Assembly (NCBI GenBank): GCA_946534105.1
Contig: CAMNCG010000003.1
Span: 1-49,619 of the forward strand
Reading direction: 5' to 3'
Source of the DNA: an uncultured Verrucomicrobiota bacterium
GTDB lineage: Bacteria > Verrucomicrobiota > Kiritimatiellia > RFP12 > UBA3636
Length of the DNA stretch: 49,619 bases
Below are positions 33,601-44,300 of the stretch, one piece after another. The position numbers were made by a program, and so were the translations under genes. The first letter of the stretch is position 1; every line of letters begins with the position of its first letter. Below the pieces are notes generated by a model. The model was not told the DNA's origin and did not search any database. It was given only the letters and a program-made list of their open reading frames with translations.

Positions 33601-34090
33601 GATAGACCACGCGGTGCCCAATCGGATCGGGGTCCGCACGGATCTGGCTCAGGTAAATGGTGTCCCACATGGGCGGAGCCGTTGCGATTTCGACGTTCAC
33701 GCGGAACGGCCTCGACATCTGGTTGTTCTGGCTCACGGCGATCACCGTCAGGCGGTCGCCGGGCGAAAGAGACCCGACGTCGAACGTGAACGTGGCCTCG
33801 TCCTGCCGCCTCCCGTTCACGAGATAGTGGTCAACTGGCTTGTTTTCCCGCGTGGAGGTTCGGATTGTGAAGGAGATTTCGCACCGGACGCCGGAGATGA
33901 ACGTCTGGGCGCGCCCGCCCTGCCCGCCGTATTCGCCGGAGCAGTAGGTACTCGTCACGTCCGTGATGACAATGTCCGACCGCGTGTCCACGACGAACTC
34001 CCCGGACGAGCCGGAGACCGAGAAGGGGGAGCCGTCCGCGACGGCCGCGGCGGCGGAAAGGGCGAGAAGGGCGGAAAGAATTCGTTTCAT
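30617..34090 (-). CDS. Exported CARDB-domain protein, propeller-like
   Basis: 1,157 residues from the ATG at 34090, preceded by GGGGAGGGGACACC, one of the clearer ribosome sites here; the longer frame reads antisense. Signal peptide MKRILSALLALSAAAAVADG. The N-terminal ~450 residues are unrecognised beta-rich sequence. The middle has repeated strands of the type AVAYVRDKAS, VAAWANAKR, AAVAWVRNAAG and AVLVWAADADGD, suggesting a beta-propeller. A CARDB domain follows (LRVGIQNFGTSPVRSVAYRV, DADRTNNTLLW). The end is a beta module with EPSRFYRIVLE. Likely extracellular binding or structural protein. It is 16 bp after the SUMF1-fold gene and 22 bp before the C10 gene. Confidence 0.82.
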   Translation of the reverse strand: MKRILSALLALSAAAAVADGSPFSVSGSSGEFVVDTRSDIVITDVTSTYCSGEYGGQGGRAQTFISGVRCEISFTIRTSTRENKPVDHYLVNGRRQDEATFTFDVGSLSPGDRLTVIAVSQNNQMSRPFRVNVEIATAPPMWDTIYLSQIRADPDPIGHRVVYRAPEYRGFSLFDAMSDMAEIGSPEYPIEMPLELTPTLKLWQSADSSTGQYCEGADAGLSGGSYDKRGDTIGRFGGNNINVGLTGGGVYQYDPIRETWVLNSAELGVNYDFSWKVRQRLPDFPLVYVEIGFLSNGAFVMRQRNGDWSTDLNFEPLIAGKATAGIGADVLAQAEVSGQVGLHLVAHVPGGLERVLINGQVMWRVVLVGFEWTGTWWEGNFYFYPFVGPGSMYQESAVIGQNRRLATPDSVSGGFKPIARDYGTGATSISTKFRNLKKTGLRLAAASVDNPQMLMADGYPAPQPAIAAAGTDAAVAYVRDKASRADLDRTLLVVRDEASDGSWGAESAVWDDGTADFQPKLVFLPDGVAVAAWANAKRTFADGTSFGTVCSALEIAAGVRNPQSGAWDCANLTDDAALDWVPVLKGATNGTAAVAWVRNAAGAYIGSASQPSELAVSFYRNGAWSPMAVAVPAAGAILSHDIAWDGDKAVLVWAADADGDLMTDDSEIWARSFANGVWSAPVRLSAASASAMRPYAWFLGDGTPHAVWVQDDTLFASSGLAASSGAPAAAPEDVSVPSDFRLSVRDDGSATLLWATSPADSEGGLQGGVTSADYTPETGLSAPVTLFRGQSALMRNLSGAMGGDGTLRVAYESVAVSTNAEGALVYGAVDLAVHRREAVLDVGVAAEDCSFATNVVIGATNVLRVGIQNFGTSPVRSVAYRVWDGEGADKTLLASGETEVPPLSRVVVEAPWTPQEGLTNVAFTVEIDPDAVLADADRTNNTLLWRPDVGSPAISFRNAAAVRATDTLRLVSARLHNDSVSPLPAGTVVKFWRGEIGGALIGTDVAGLVGGAGDYDVGIAWDVSRATFTSAWERVVIELPAELGGRSVSVWTTTPLYEDDDPSGGGGGSGGTSEGGPSAPPDIGGTVGFATAGGESVFRFSFHGEAGFTYLVQYKNRLDEPAWITVLAVTPSETGDCPISVPVEDNEPSRFYRIVLE

Positions 34091-34106
34091 GGTGTCCCCT
34101 CCCCCT

Positions 34107-35225
34107 TCACGGACGCCGCACGGTGCGGAAGCCGATGCTGTAGTTGGTGCCGTCGGGCGCATTGGTCTGCCGGGCGCCCATGCGGCAGATTCTGCCGTTG
34201 GTGCCCCAGCTGCCGCCCTTGATGACCTTGCTTCCGCCCGACGCCGTGGCCGTCCACTCCCGCACGTTGCCGGCCATGTCGTAGAGTCCGTAGTCGTTCG
34301 GCCGGAAGGAGGCGACGGGCGCCGTATAGGGCATCCCGCCGACCGCATAGTCGGGATGGTATCCTTTTTTTTCGCCCTCGTCGAAATAATATATGTCGCC
34401 CATGTGATAGTAGTTCGCCCGATAATGGTTTATAAGACCGGGCTTTTCGTCAACGTACACGTTCCACGGATAGCGGTGGCCCTCGCGTCCGCCGCGCGCG
34501 GCGTACTCCCACTCCTCCTCGGTGGGGAGGCGGTAGCCGTTGCGGCCCGTCTCCGCGGTCGGCTCGCTCTGGCCCGTGCGGTAGACCTCGCCGTCCACGC
34601 GATAGACGGGGTCGAGGCCGGTCATCTCGCTGCGGGCGTTGCACCATTTGAGGCAGTCGTACCAGTTCATCTTCTGCGCGGGATGGTCCAGCCCCTTGCC
34701 GCCGCCCTCGTAGTCGAATTCATAGCCGTGCGCCACCGCCCAGTCGTACACGAATTTCCACCGCATGTACTTCACCTCGGTCTTGTCCATCCAGAAGGAC
34801 TCCACGGTGAGGGAGTAGGACCCGAGGTCGCTGTCCGGGTTCCGGCCGGCGCGGGTCCCCCCGGGGATGAAGGCCATCCCGAGGTCCGGGCCGGCGTTGA
34901 CGGTCGCGACGAAGTTGCTCTGCACGTGTTCCGGCCAGTCCGCCCCGGCGTCCCACACGATGTGCTTGTTGCGGCCGGGGACGACGTCGACGCCCACGTC
35001 GCCGCTCAGCGTCGCGAGCGCCGGCTTGTCGCCGCCGCCCTCGATGGAGAGCGACACGTCGAAAACCCCACCGTCCTCCGCCACGAGATCGTAGTAGATG
35101 TCCACGAGGTCGGACTTCGGGCGCTGCTGCGCCTGGACGTTCTCGATTCGCGCGGCATCCGCACCGCAAACCGCGAAAAACGGAGGCAGGACGAATCGGA
35201 AAAACCGGAAACGGAAGGTTTTCAT
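34107..35225 (-). CDS. Exported SUMF1/FGE-fold protein, probably non-enzymatic
   Basis: 372 residues from the ATG at 35225; the upstream extension is antisense to the giant gene's 3' end. Signal peptide, then an N-terminal Ig-like region (VFDVSLSIEGGGDKPALATL, IVWDAGADWPE). The SUMF1 domain spans about 115-372: MAFIPGGTRAG, FWMDKTEVKYMRW, HPAQKMNWYDCLKWCN, GYRLPTEEEWEYAARGG, GLYDMAGNVREWTA, VIKGGSWGTNGRICRMGAR and NYSIGFRTVRRP. The paired active-site cysteines of formylglycine-generating enzymes are not present; one Cys remains in RICR. A binding role is more likely. The C-terminal pattern is like variable proteins of diversity-generating retroelements, but no reverse transcriptase or template repeat was seen in the window. 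Confidence 0.85.
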   Translation of the reverse strand: MKTFRFRFFRFVLPPFFAVCGADAARIENVQAQQRPKSDLVDIYYDLVAEDGGVFDVSLSIEGGGDKPALATLSGDVGVDVVPGRNKHIVWDAGADWPEHVQSNFVATVNAGPDLGMAFIPGGTRAGRNPDSDLGSYSLTVESFWMDKTEVKYMRWKFVYDWAVAHGYEFDYEGGGKGLDHPAQKMNWYDCLKWCNARSEMTGLDPVYRVDGEVYRTGQSEPTAETGRNGYRLPTEEEWEYAARGGREGHRYPWNVYVDEKPGLINHYRANYYHMGDIYYFDEGEKKGYHPDYAVGGMPYTAPVASFRPNDYGLYDMAGNVREWTATASGGSKVIKGGSWGTNGRICRMGARQTNAPDGTNYSIGFRTVRRP

Positions 35226-35314
35226 GTGGCGTCGTTCAGGCGGTTGCCGGCGCAGGCGGGTGACGGACGCACCGACCTGCATGCGGCCCCTTGCGGGGTC
35301 GCATGCGGGTCGGC

Positions 35315-38300
35315 TTATTCTTCCGTTATCTTCAACCCGACGAGGAAGAGCGCGTTTTCGTCCGTCGGAACGCCAGAAACCGAGCCTTTGCCGCCATCTA
35401 GCGACAGTTCGCAGTTTTCCGCCGTGTTCGTGGTCGCCGAGCCGGGCGACGAAACCCACAGCACCGACACCGTTTCCGGCGCTTCGCCTTCCGCCGTCGC
35501 AGTGAAGGTCGCAACGCCGGTCGAAGGGTCGAAGCCGGTCCAGCGGAGGTTCGACATCGTGAAGCCGGACGGCTCCGGCGGCTCCTCGTTGTCGCGGTAC
35601 GTCACGGAGACCGTCGCATCCTCGATCACGCCGAAGAGCTGCAGCGTGTAGGACGCCGCGCCGGCGGCGGCGGGAAGGGCCGCGCCGTTCACCGTGAGCG
35701 AGGCGATGCGCTTGCCTTCGGCCGCCGTGAAGGCGTGCGACCAGTCGGCGTTGTAGACGACGTTCGTCGTCCAAGGCACGCTCCCCGCCCCGTTTGTCAC
35801 GGCAATCGTGACATCGGGAATCTTGGCGAACTCCGCCGTCGCGCTCTGCGGCTGCGTCACGTTCGAGAAGGCGTGCAGAACCGATGTCGGCTGCCCGGTC
35901 GTATTCTGCCCGTTGACCTTGCTCACGTAGTAGCCAGGACCGGCCGTGAAGAGCACGTTCGTCGAACCGCCCTTCGGCACGGAGACGGTGCCGGTCCACG
36001 AAGCGGAGCCGTTGGCCCCGGCGCTAGCCGTGACCTCAACGCTGCCGATCTCGGCGAAGTTCGCCGTGATCACGGTGCCGTCGGCCAGGACGGTAAAGGA
36101 GGCCGTGACTTCGCCGGTGGCGGCGTTCGTGGTGGCGGATGCCGGTGTCGCGCCCGTCCACCCGCTGAGGTAGTACCCCGCGTTCGGCGTGGCGGTGGCG
36201 GAGAGCGCGCCACCGACGGCGGCGACGGTGCCAAGCGGCGAAACGGTGCCGCCCGTGCCGGCGGCAAGCGTCACCGTCGGCACGGCGGCGCTCGTTGCGT
36301 TCGTGAGCGTGTAGGCATCCTCCCATGTCGCGGAGACGACGTTCGTGTTGCCGGCAAGATCGGTGAGGACGGTCGGGCGAAGGGCGAGCGACACGGGGTC
36401 GCCCGCATTGCCGCCCGTGACGCGCGCCGTCACGACGTAGTTCGTGCCGGTTTCGGTGCCGTTGGCGATGGAGAGTAGTTCGGCGGAAGCCGTGCCGCCG
36501 GTCAGCGTGAAGCTCGAGAGATCAAGGCCTGTCGCCGGCTCGGAGAGGTCGAGGCCGAAGCGCAGGATGCCCGTCGCGGCGGCCGTGGCGCGGTCGGCTT
36601 CGGAGATTTTCTCCGCTGTCACGGTCGGGACAACGGCGTCGAATGATTCGACCGGGCCGGTGGCCGCGGCGTTGGCGACGCCGCCGGGCGTCTTGGCGAA
36701 ACCGGCCTCCACCACAAGCGCCGCGTCGCCCTCGCCGGAAAGCCCGGTCACGACAATCTCGACCTCCGTGTCGGAAAGGCGCGTCGCGGAGAAATACGCA
36801 CCGGTGGCGTCGAGGTCGCTGCCGCGGGGGACGACAAAGTCCAGCTTGGACGTGTCGAAATCGACTTCGGCGGCGTTCGGGGTTAGACCGTCCTCGTTCC
36901 CGGCATACCGGACGGGACGGTCGAACGCGACGGTGAAGACCGCGTTCGTCGGGAGCGAGGCGAGCGTGTCGCTCCGCTTGATCGACACGACCTGCGGGGC
37001 GGACCAGTCGTTCGTGTTGACCGGTGCGCCGAACATCGCAAACTCGGAGAGCATGATCTCGTAGGCCTCGGACGAGGCGCCGGAAACCGACTTCGTCGTC
37101 TTGACGTTGGAAAGCACAACGCGGCCGCCGACAATGTTCGGCACATCGATGGAATAGACAAATCCCCTTGTCTTGGCCTGTGCAGCCGTCCAGGTCAGGT
37201 TGGTCGTCCAAGAGTTGGTCGTGGCGCCGCCTTGCTGGCGGATCGCGATGGTCGCCTCGGTGATTCCGGCAATCGAATTTGTAGGCAATGAGGAATTCGA
37301 CGGAACGCAGACCCACTCAATGCGTCGGATATCCATTGCCGGGGTGGAGGACCAGATCGGCAGCTTGTTGAACTCAGGCTCGCCAGTGCCGTGCAACGCC
37401 ACGACGGCCATGTTGTCACCCATCTTTCGCTCAAACTTCACCTGTTTGCCGCGGGCACCATCTCCCAATCTGTAACCCCAGGCTCGGTCTTCGCTCTGCA
37501 ACTCACCATCGGCCATGTTGCAGTACTCGTATTCTCCGATAGCCGTCTGAGAACCTCCGCGGACGTTGACGCGGTATCCGACATATTCATTCTTGTTCGT
37601 TGTTGTGGCCTTGTTGAGCTTGAAGAATCCGCCATACGCCTTCATCGCGAGATTGACTTCGGCGGGTCCGACGTTCGTGACGGCGATGCCGCTGGCTGGA
37701 TCGGTGTAGACAAGGCGGTGGTCCACGAAGGCGTCGGCCATCCATGAAGAGTTCTTGTCGGTCGCGCGACGCGAATCCCACACGAAAGCCTCCATCGCGG
37801 CACGAGAATCCTTGCCCATCTCGAAGACCTGGATGGTGTAGGAGTTTTCGCCAGAAGTGGGGAAAATGTTCGTCACCGTGGCACAGTCATAGCCGTTCGT
37901 CGTCCAAGGCTGGGCAACAGGGTCTCTGCCCTGATACGTATGCGGCGCGCCGGTCTTGGCGTCGGTGACGGCGAAGGCGCCGGCATCCGGCATGGAATCG
38001 ACGTTCCAGAGCTTCCATTCGAGGATGTTCGGGTCGTCGAGGCGGCGGCCGACGTATTCAAGGCGCGGGGCCGGGGGGAGCGCGGCGACGGACGCCGTCG
38101 CGGACCACTCGTTCGTATTGCCCATCGCGCCGGCCGGGACGACGAGCTCGACGGTCGCGCGCTCCGGCGCGAGCGGCGACGTGGCAACCGAAACGGTCGT
38201 GGTGGCGGAATTGGAATCGTACGAGACATCGACATCCTCGATATCGACGTTGTTGAGGCGAAGCCACTTGGCCACATCCTCGCCGGAGGCATCGCCAGGC

Positions 38301-41300
38301 ACCTCGAAGACGGCGTTCGTGACGCCGGCAACGATTTTGCCCACGACCGGATCCGGCACGTCGGCGACGGTCCAGGAGATGCGCTCGACGGAAGAGGTGT
38401 TGCCGGCAGTGTCCCAAGCTTGCCAATCGAAGGCCCAGTCGCCCGCTCCGAGCGTGGCCTGCGCGCGAACGGGCGAATTCGTGGTCGCCCAGTCCTCGCC
38501 GGAGGCGACGGTTTCCTCCTCGCCGTTTCCGGCGAGGCGCAGGAGAGACCATGCGACGCGGACGTTCGGGTCGGGGTCGTCTTCCCCGTCGGAAACGGAT
38601 TCCAGCGTGGCGATCACGATGGTGGCGTCGTTGGTCGAATTGTCGTCGGGCAGGCCGGACCACGTGACCGTGGGGGGGGTGGTGTCGACGACGAGCGTCG
38701 ACGAGACGCTGTTGTTGGTGGTGGCATTGCCGGCCGTGTCGGTGGCGGCGATGGTGAAGGTGGCGTTGGAAGTGGCCGTGGTGGCGAAGGTGCAGTGGGT
38801 GACGCCAGCGGCGGACGGGGCCGCCGCCTCAACACGCTGATTCGCAACGGCAACGGTATCAAGATTCACATCGACGACATCGAAGGAATACGTGACCGGT
38901 GCGCCGGTCTTCGCGCGGAGCGGCGCGACGGACAGCGGACCGATGACGGGCGCGGTGTAATCCACCTCGCAGGTCGCGGCCGTAGCGGCGGCGTTGCCGA
39001 TGCCGAGCGCGTTGGTGCAGACGTGCGCCGCAAGCGCAAGACCGACCGTGGTGCCCGGGCGGGTGGCCTGGACCTGCACCTCGTATGCAACGGACGGAGC
39101 CGTTGCAGCAACGCTCTTGAAAGAGTTGTCTTTGATCGCGCCGCCAAGAACTTCAAAGTCGGAGGTGTCGATGCCATAGACCGCCTCGGAGAACGTCACC
39201 GTGAACGTGGCGGTGTCGCCCTTCACGGGCTGCTGCGCCGGAGCCGTGATGTAGACCGTCGGTTTGGCGCGCGTGACGCTCCACTCGCAGGTGGCAGCCT
39301 CGCTCACGTTGCCCGCCGCATCGGTGGCCGTGGCGGAGAAGGTGTAGGCGCCTTCGCCGAGGCCGGAGCCCTGCGCCGAGAAGGCGCCGGTGGCGTCGGA
39401 GGCGTCGCCCGAACGAACGACGGCGTTTCCGCCATCGCGCACAACCCACGCGAACGAGAGTCCGCCCCCTGCGTTGGCGTCCACGGCCCGCACCGCGATG
39501 GCGAAGTCGCCGGCGGAGGTGGTGTCCGGCGGCGTGTTGGAGAGCGTGACCACAGGTGCGGTGGTGTCGAAGATCCGGGTGATCGCGGCGGGAGAGGCGG
39601 TGTTGCCGTTGCCCGCGGCATCGCGGAACGACCCAGCCGGGAGCGTGACGGTCACCGCCCTCTCGGCGGTCGGCGTGACCGTGATGGTGTACTCGCCAGC
39701 GGAGGAGGCGACCACGGCCGTGCCGTTGGCAACCGTCGGAACCGGGTTTCCATCGAGCGGCTCGTTGAACGTGGCCAAGACCACCATCGGCGAGGCGGAG
39801 GCGTTGAAATATGCGGGCGTCGCGGACGTGAAGGAGTCTGCGGCGGGCGGGGTGCTGTCGTAGGTCACCGAGATCGTCTGCGCGGCGGCGGCGTTGCCGT
39901 TGCCCGCCGCGTCCTGGCACTTGCCGGACGCGAGCGTCACGGTCGTCGCGACCCCCTCCTGCGCGGAGTTGGCGGCGCACTGCACCGTGAGCGTGTAGGA
40001 CGCGCCGGAGCCGGCAAGCGCCGTCGCCGTGCCGTTCGCGACGGTGAAGTCCTCCTTCGCGAGACCGGTCACGGCCTCGTCGAAGGAAACCGTCACCGTG
40101 AAGGTGTCCGTCTTCTGCTTCTTGCCGTTTGCGGCACTGGAAAGTGTCGGCTTCGGGTGGGTCGTGTCGTAGGTGACGGAGATCGTCTGCCCGGCGGCGG
40201 CGTTGCCGTTGCCCGCCGCGTCCTGGCACTTGCCGGACGCGAGCGTCACGGTCGTCGCGACCCCCTCCTGCGCGGAGTTGGCGGCGCACTGCACCGTGAG
40301 CGTGTAGGACGCGCCGGAGCCGGCAAGCGCCGTCGCCGTGCCGTTCGCGACGGTGAAGTCCTCCTTCGCGAGACCGGTCACGGCCTCGTCGAAGGAAACC
40401 GTCACCGTGAAGGTGTCCGTCTTCTGCTTCTTGCCGTTTGCGGCACTGGAAAGTGTCGGCTTCGGGTGGGTCGTGTCGTAGGTGACGGAGATCGTCTGCC
40501 CGGCGGCGGCGTTGCCGTTGCCCGCCGCGTCCTGGCACTTGCCGGACGCGAGCGTCACGGTCGTCGCGACCCCCTCCTGCGCGGAGTTGGCGGCGCACTG
40601 CACCGTGAGCGTGTAGGACGCGCCGGAGCCGGCAAGCGCCGTCGCCGTGCCGTTCGCGACGGTGAAGTCCTCCTTCGCGAGACCGGTCACGGCCTCGTCG
40701 AAGGAAACCGTCACCGTGAAGGTGTCCGTCTTCTGCTTCTTGCCGTCTGCCGTGCTGGCGAGCGTCGGAACGGGTTTCGTCGTGTCGTAGGTGACGGAGA
40801 TCGGCTGCGCGGCGGCGGCGTTGCCGTTGCCCGCCGCGTCCTCGCACTTGTCCGCCGCGAGCGTCACGGTCGTCGCGGCCCCCTCCTGCGCGGAGTTGGC
40901 GGCGCACTTCACCGTGAGCGTGTACGACTTGCCGGAGCCGGCAAGCGCCGTCGCCGTGCCGTTCGCGACGGTGAAGTCCTCCTTCGCGAGACCGGTCACG
41001 GCCTCGTCGAAGGAAACCGTCACCGTGAAGGTGTCCGTCTTCTGCTTCTTGCCGTCTGCCGTGCTGGCGAGCGTCGGAACGGGTTTCGTCGTGTCGTAGG
41101 TGACGGAGATCGGCTGCGCGGCGGCGGCGTTGCCGTTGCCCGCCGCGTCCTCGCACTTGTCCGCCGCGAGCGTCACGGTCGTCGCGGCCCCCTCCTGCGC
41201 GGAGTTGGCGGCGCACTTCACCGTGAGCGTGTACGACTTGCCGGAGCCGGCAAGCGCCGTCGCCGTGCCGTTCGCGACGGTGAAGTCCTCCTTCGCGAGA

Positions 41301-44300
41301 CCGGTCACGGCCTCGTCGAAGGAAACCGTCACCGTGAAGGTGTCCGTCTTCTGCTTGCCGCCGTCGGCGTCGCTGGAGAGCGTCGGAACCGGGGCCTTGC
41401 CGTCGTAGGTCGTAGTGGCGGATCCGCTCCAAGCGGTAGATGCGTTGCCGAAGTCGTCCAAAGCGCCGCCGGCGGCAACGGCCGAAACGCCGATCTCAAG
41501 CGAAGGAGCTTCCGCGTCGGACGGCTTCACGTACACGGTAAACGCATTGGTGAGGCCGGAGGCCGGAGAAACGGACGAAACAGACCCGTTCGCGACGGTG
41601 AACGCCGCTGCCGTAAGGTTGCTCACGGGAGAATCGAACGTCACGGCAAACGGAACGGAGTCGGCCTTGGAAAAGCGCTCCTTCCCGTTCTCGGGCGTGA
41701 TGGAACGGATGGTCGGGGGAGCAAAGTAGAGACGGATCGATCCGGCTTCGGCCGGTTTGTCGGCGAGGGACGCGTTGTCCGTCTCGGCGATCCAGCGGAG
41801 CGGGACACCCTCGGCATCGACGTCGCCAATGTCCGTCTTCGCCTCCCAGACCGCCGAAAGTTCGGTCCTGCCGGTCGGGACCGGAATGTTGGCGGCGGCA
41901 CCGGAAGCCGTGACGTATTCGGCGGAACCGCTGGCGACGGATGAAAGCGTGGCCTGACGCCACGTAGCGCCGGAATCGGAAGAGAATTCGAGGCGTAGCG
42001 ACTCGACGACGTTCGTGAAGGGGTTGACGATCTGGACGCCGCGAAGATCGACAACGCCGGAGCCGTCCTTGCGCTGGGCTTTCGTGCCGGTCGTGACGGC
42101 CAGCTCGAAGTGCGCCGAAGAGGTCGCCTCCGAAACGGACTCCACCGGGAAGTCGCCATGGTTGCGGGCGACGAAGGCGAAGACGATGTTCGTCGGCGTG
42201 ATATCGTACTCCCAATGCGCAGTGGCAAACGTGTTGGTCCAAGCGTCGAGCGTCTGCCACGTGCCGGCGCCCGGCTCGACACCGGACGATGCGGGATCGG
42301 CCGCCCCCGGGACCCAGTCGACGGCCTCGGGCTTCGACTCGTCGCCGCCCATGCGGTAGAGCCAAGCACGGAGCGCGTATTCGGTACTCGTGGGGTTGCC
42401 GTTGCGGACCGCGGCGAACGGCCCGGTTTCGTCGGCGATGGCCTCCTCGGGCATCGCGAACGAAATCCAGATGCCGGCGTCGGGATCGGCCGTGGCGACA
42501 GGCGCCGCGCCCGGCGCAGCGGCCTTGGTGTAGGCCGTCGAAACGGACTTTTCGTCGGCCGAGAGAACGCCCGCACCGTTCTGCGCGACGAACGTCAACG
42601 TGCCGATCGACGTGTTCGGGCCGGAGCCGCCGGTCACGGTGGCATCAGGCGTCGTCACCGATGCAGCATCGCGGCCCCATTTCGTTTCGCCCTCGCCGAG
42701 ATTGTCGATGCCGGCCGTGAAGACGACGGAATTGGTGGATTCGGCCGCCCAGGAAAGGCTCCACTCGCCGAGCAGCGTCCAGGCCGTGGCGGAGGCGGCG
42801 GCGTTCGTGGTGGCCTCAAGCGCATCCCTGGCGGAGAGGGTATAGGTGTATTCGGTGTTCTGCGAGAGGCCGGAGACGGTATATGACGCATTGGTCATCC
42901 ATTCGGACGGAACGTTCACGCCAGCGATGGAGTATTCGACGGGCTTGTCGATATCGGAGGCGAGGACGGCGAGGTCGAGGCCATCAACACGATACGCCGA
43001 GACCTCGATGGTAGCGTCCTTCGGCGCGGCGTTTTCGAGCGACTGGCCGACGTTCTTGTCGCCTTCGGTACCGTTCTGGACGACCCACTCCTGCCAGAAG
43101 GTGGCGTTGGCCGGGGTGCCCGAGCCGATGGCGGAAAGGGACTTGCCAGAGGAGGGCTCTCCATCGTAGATGACATCGCAGCCGGGGACGCTGCCGCCCC
43201 AGCACATCGCGTAGCGGATGGCGCCTTCGGCGTCGATCACCTTCAGGCCGCCGACGGTCGGAAGCGCGAGGCCGGAGAGGACGTAGAAGCCCACGTTGTC
43301 GGCTACATCGTCGTGGCGAAGGCCGTCGAGCGGGGCGGTGGAGGAAAGGGTCGTGGTGGAAAGCGCGGCGCCGGAGGCGTCGAGGACCACGGCCTTCCAG
43401 CCGCCGATGTCCGCGGAAGAGGGCCCCTCGGCGACACCGGTGCCATAGACGCGGCCGGCGAACTCGATCCAGGAATCGGCCCCGTCGAAGTGCAGCTCGT
43501 TCACCCAGGCCTCCTGCGGGCCCCAGGCGGTGACGGCGGGGTCGGGACGCGGGCCGTACTCGCCCGTGACGGACCAGATGCCGTTCGCGTAGCTGGCGTT
43601 GTCCGGGAAGTAGGAGACATCCGTCTGAAATTCCTCCTGCAGGGCGCCGTTGTTCGTATCGAAGACGACCTTGAACCAGTAGGAGAACTGGTCGCCCTCG
43701 TGAAGGAAATCATCGGTCCAGCCGGCGGCGGAATAGAGATCGATGCTGCCACCCTCGGAAACGGCACCGTCCGCGAGGACGGGATTCGCGTAGGAACCGG
43801 CGGCGATGGCGTCGGCCTGGAAGATCGTGGCGCTGTTGGTCGTGGTGACGCCCGCGCGGACGCGCTCGGCCCACAGTTCGACCCGAAGCCCCGTCGCGCC
43901 GCCCTCCCCGACTTCAAGCGTCCAGTCCGCCAAATACGGCTGCCCCGCGATCGGCATGGCCTTCACCGGCGTGCAATTTGTCACCGCCGCCCAGTCTTGG
44001 AAGGAAAGGTAGAGATCGTCGATGTACAGATCGACACCCGTATACCCACCAGCGAATGCGTTCAGTACAACACAATAGTCGTTCGTCGCCCCTTCCGGGA
44101 GCGGCATAAGTTGGGTCGTTTGAACCCAAACATTCTTCGGAAAACCGCTGTAATAGTTGCCCACCGGATGCGACATTGCCAGCCAAGCATTCGTTCTCGC
44201 CAAAGCATCAGGTTCTGAAAGCGCGACGGCCACCCGGTCCCCTGGTGCTTGCGCTCCATTGTTCTTAGCGAGAACAGAAGTCTTCAGCCAACGGTTTGCG

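Noticed and set aside
34107..35225. Complete diversity-generating retroelement
   Set aside because: No reverse transcriptase or adenine-rich template repeat is visible in the window, so only the resemblance of the target protein is noted.
39857..41401. CRISPR or non-coding satellite
   Set aside because: The 309-bp units encode whole Ig-like domains in a continuous frame.
37940..41944. 1,334-codon plus-strand open frame with repeats
   Set aside because: Antisense to the giant exported protein; its repeats mirror the 309-bp Ig-like repeats. No domain, start signal or plausible composition.
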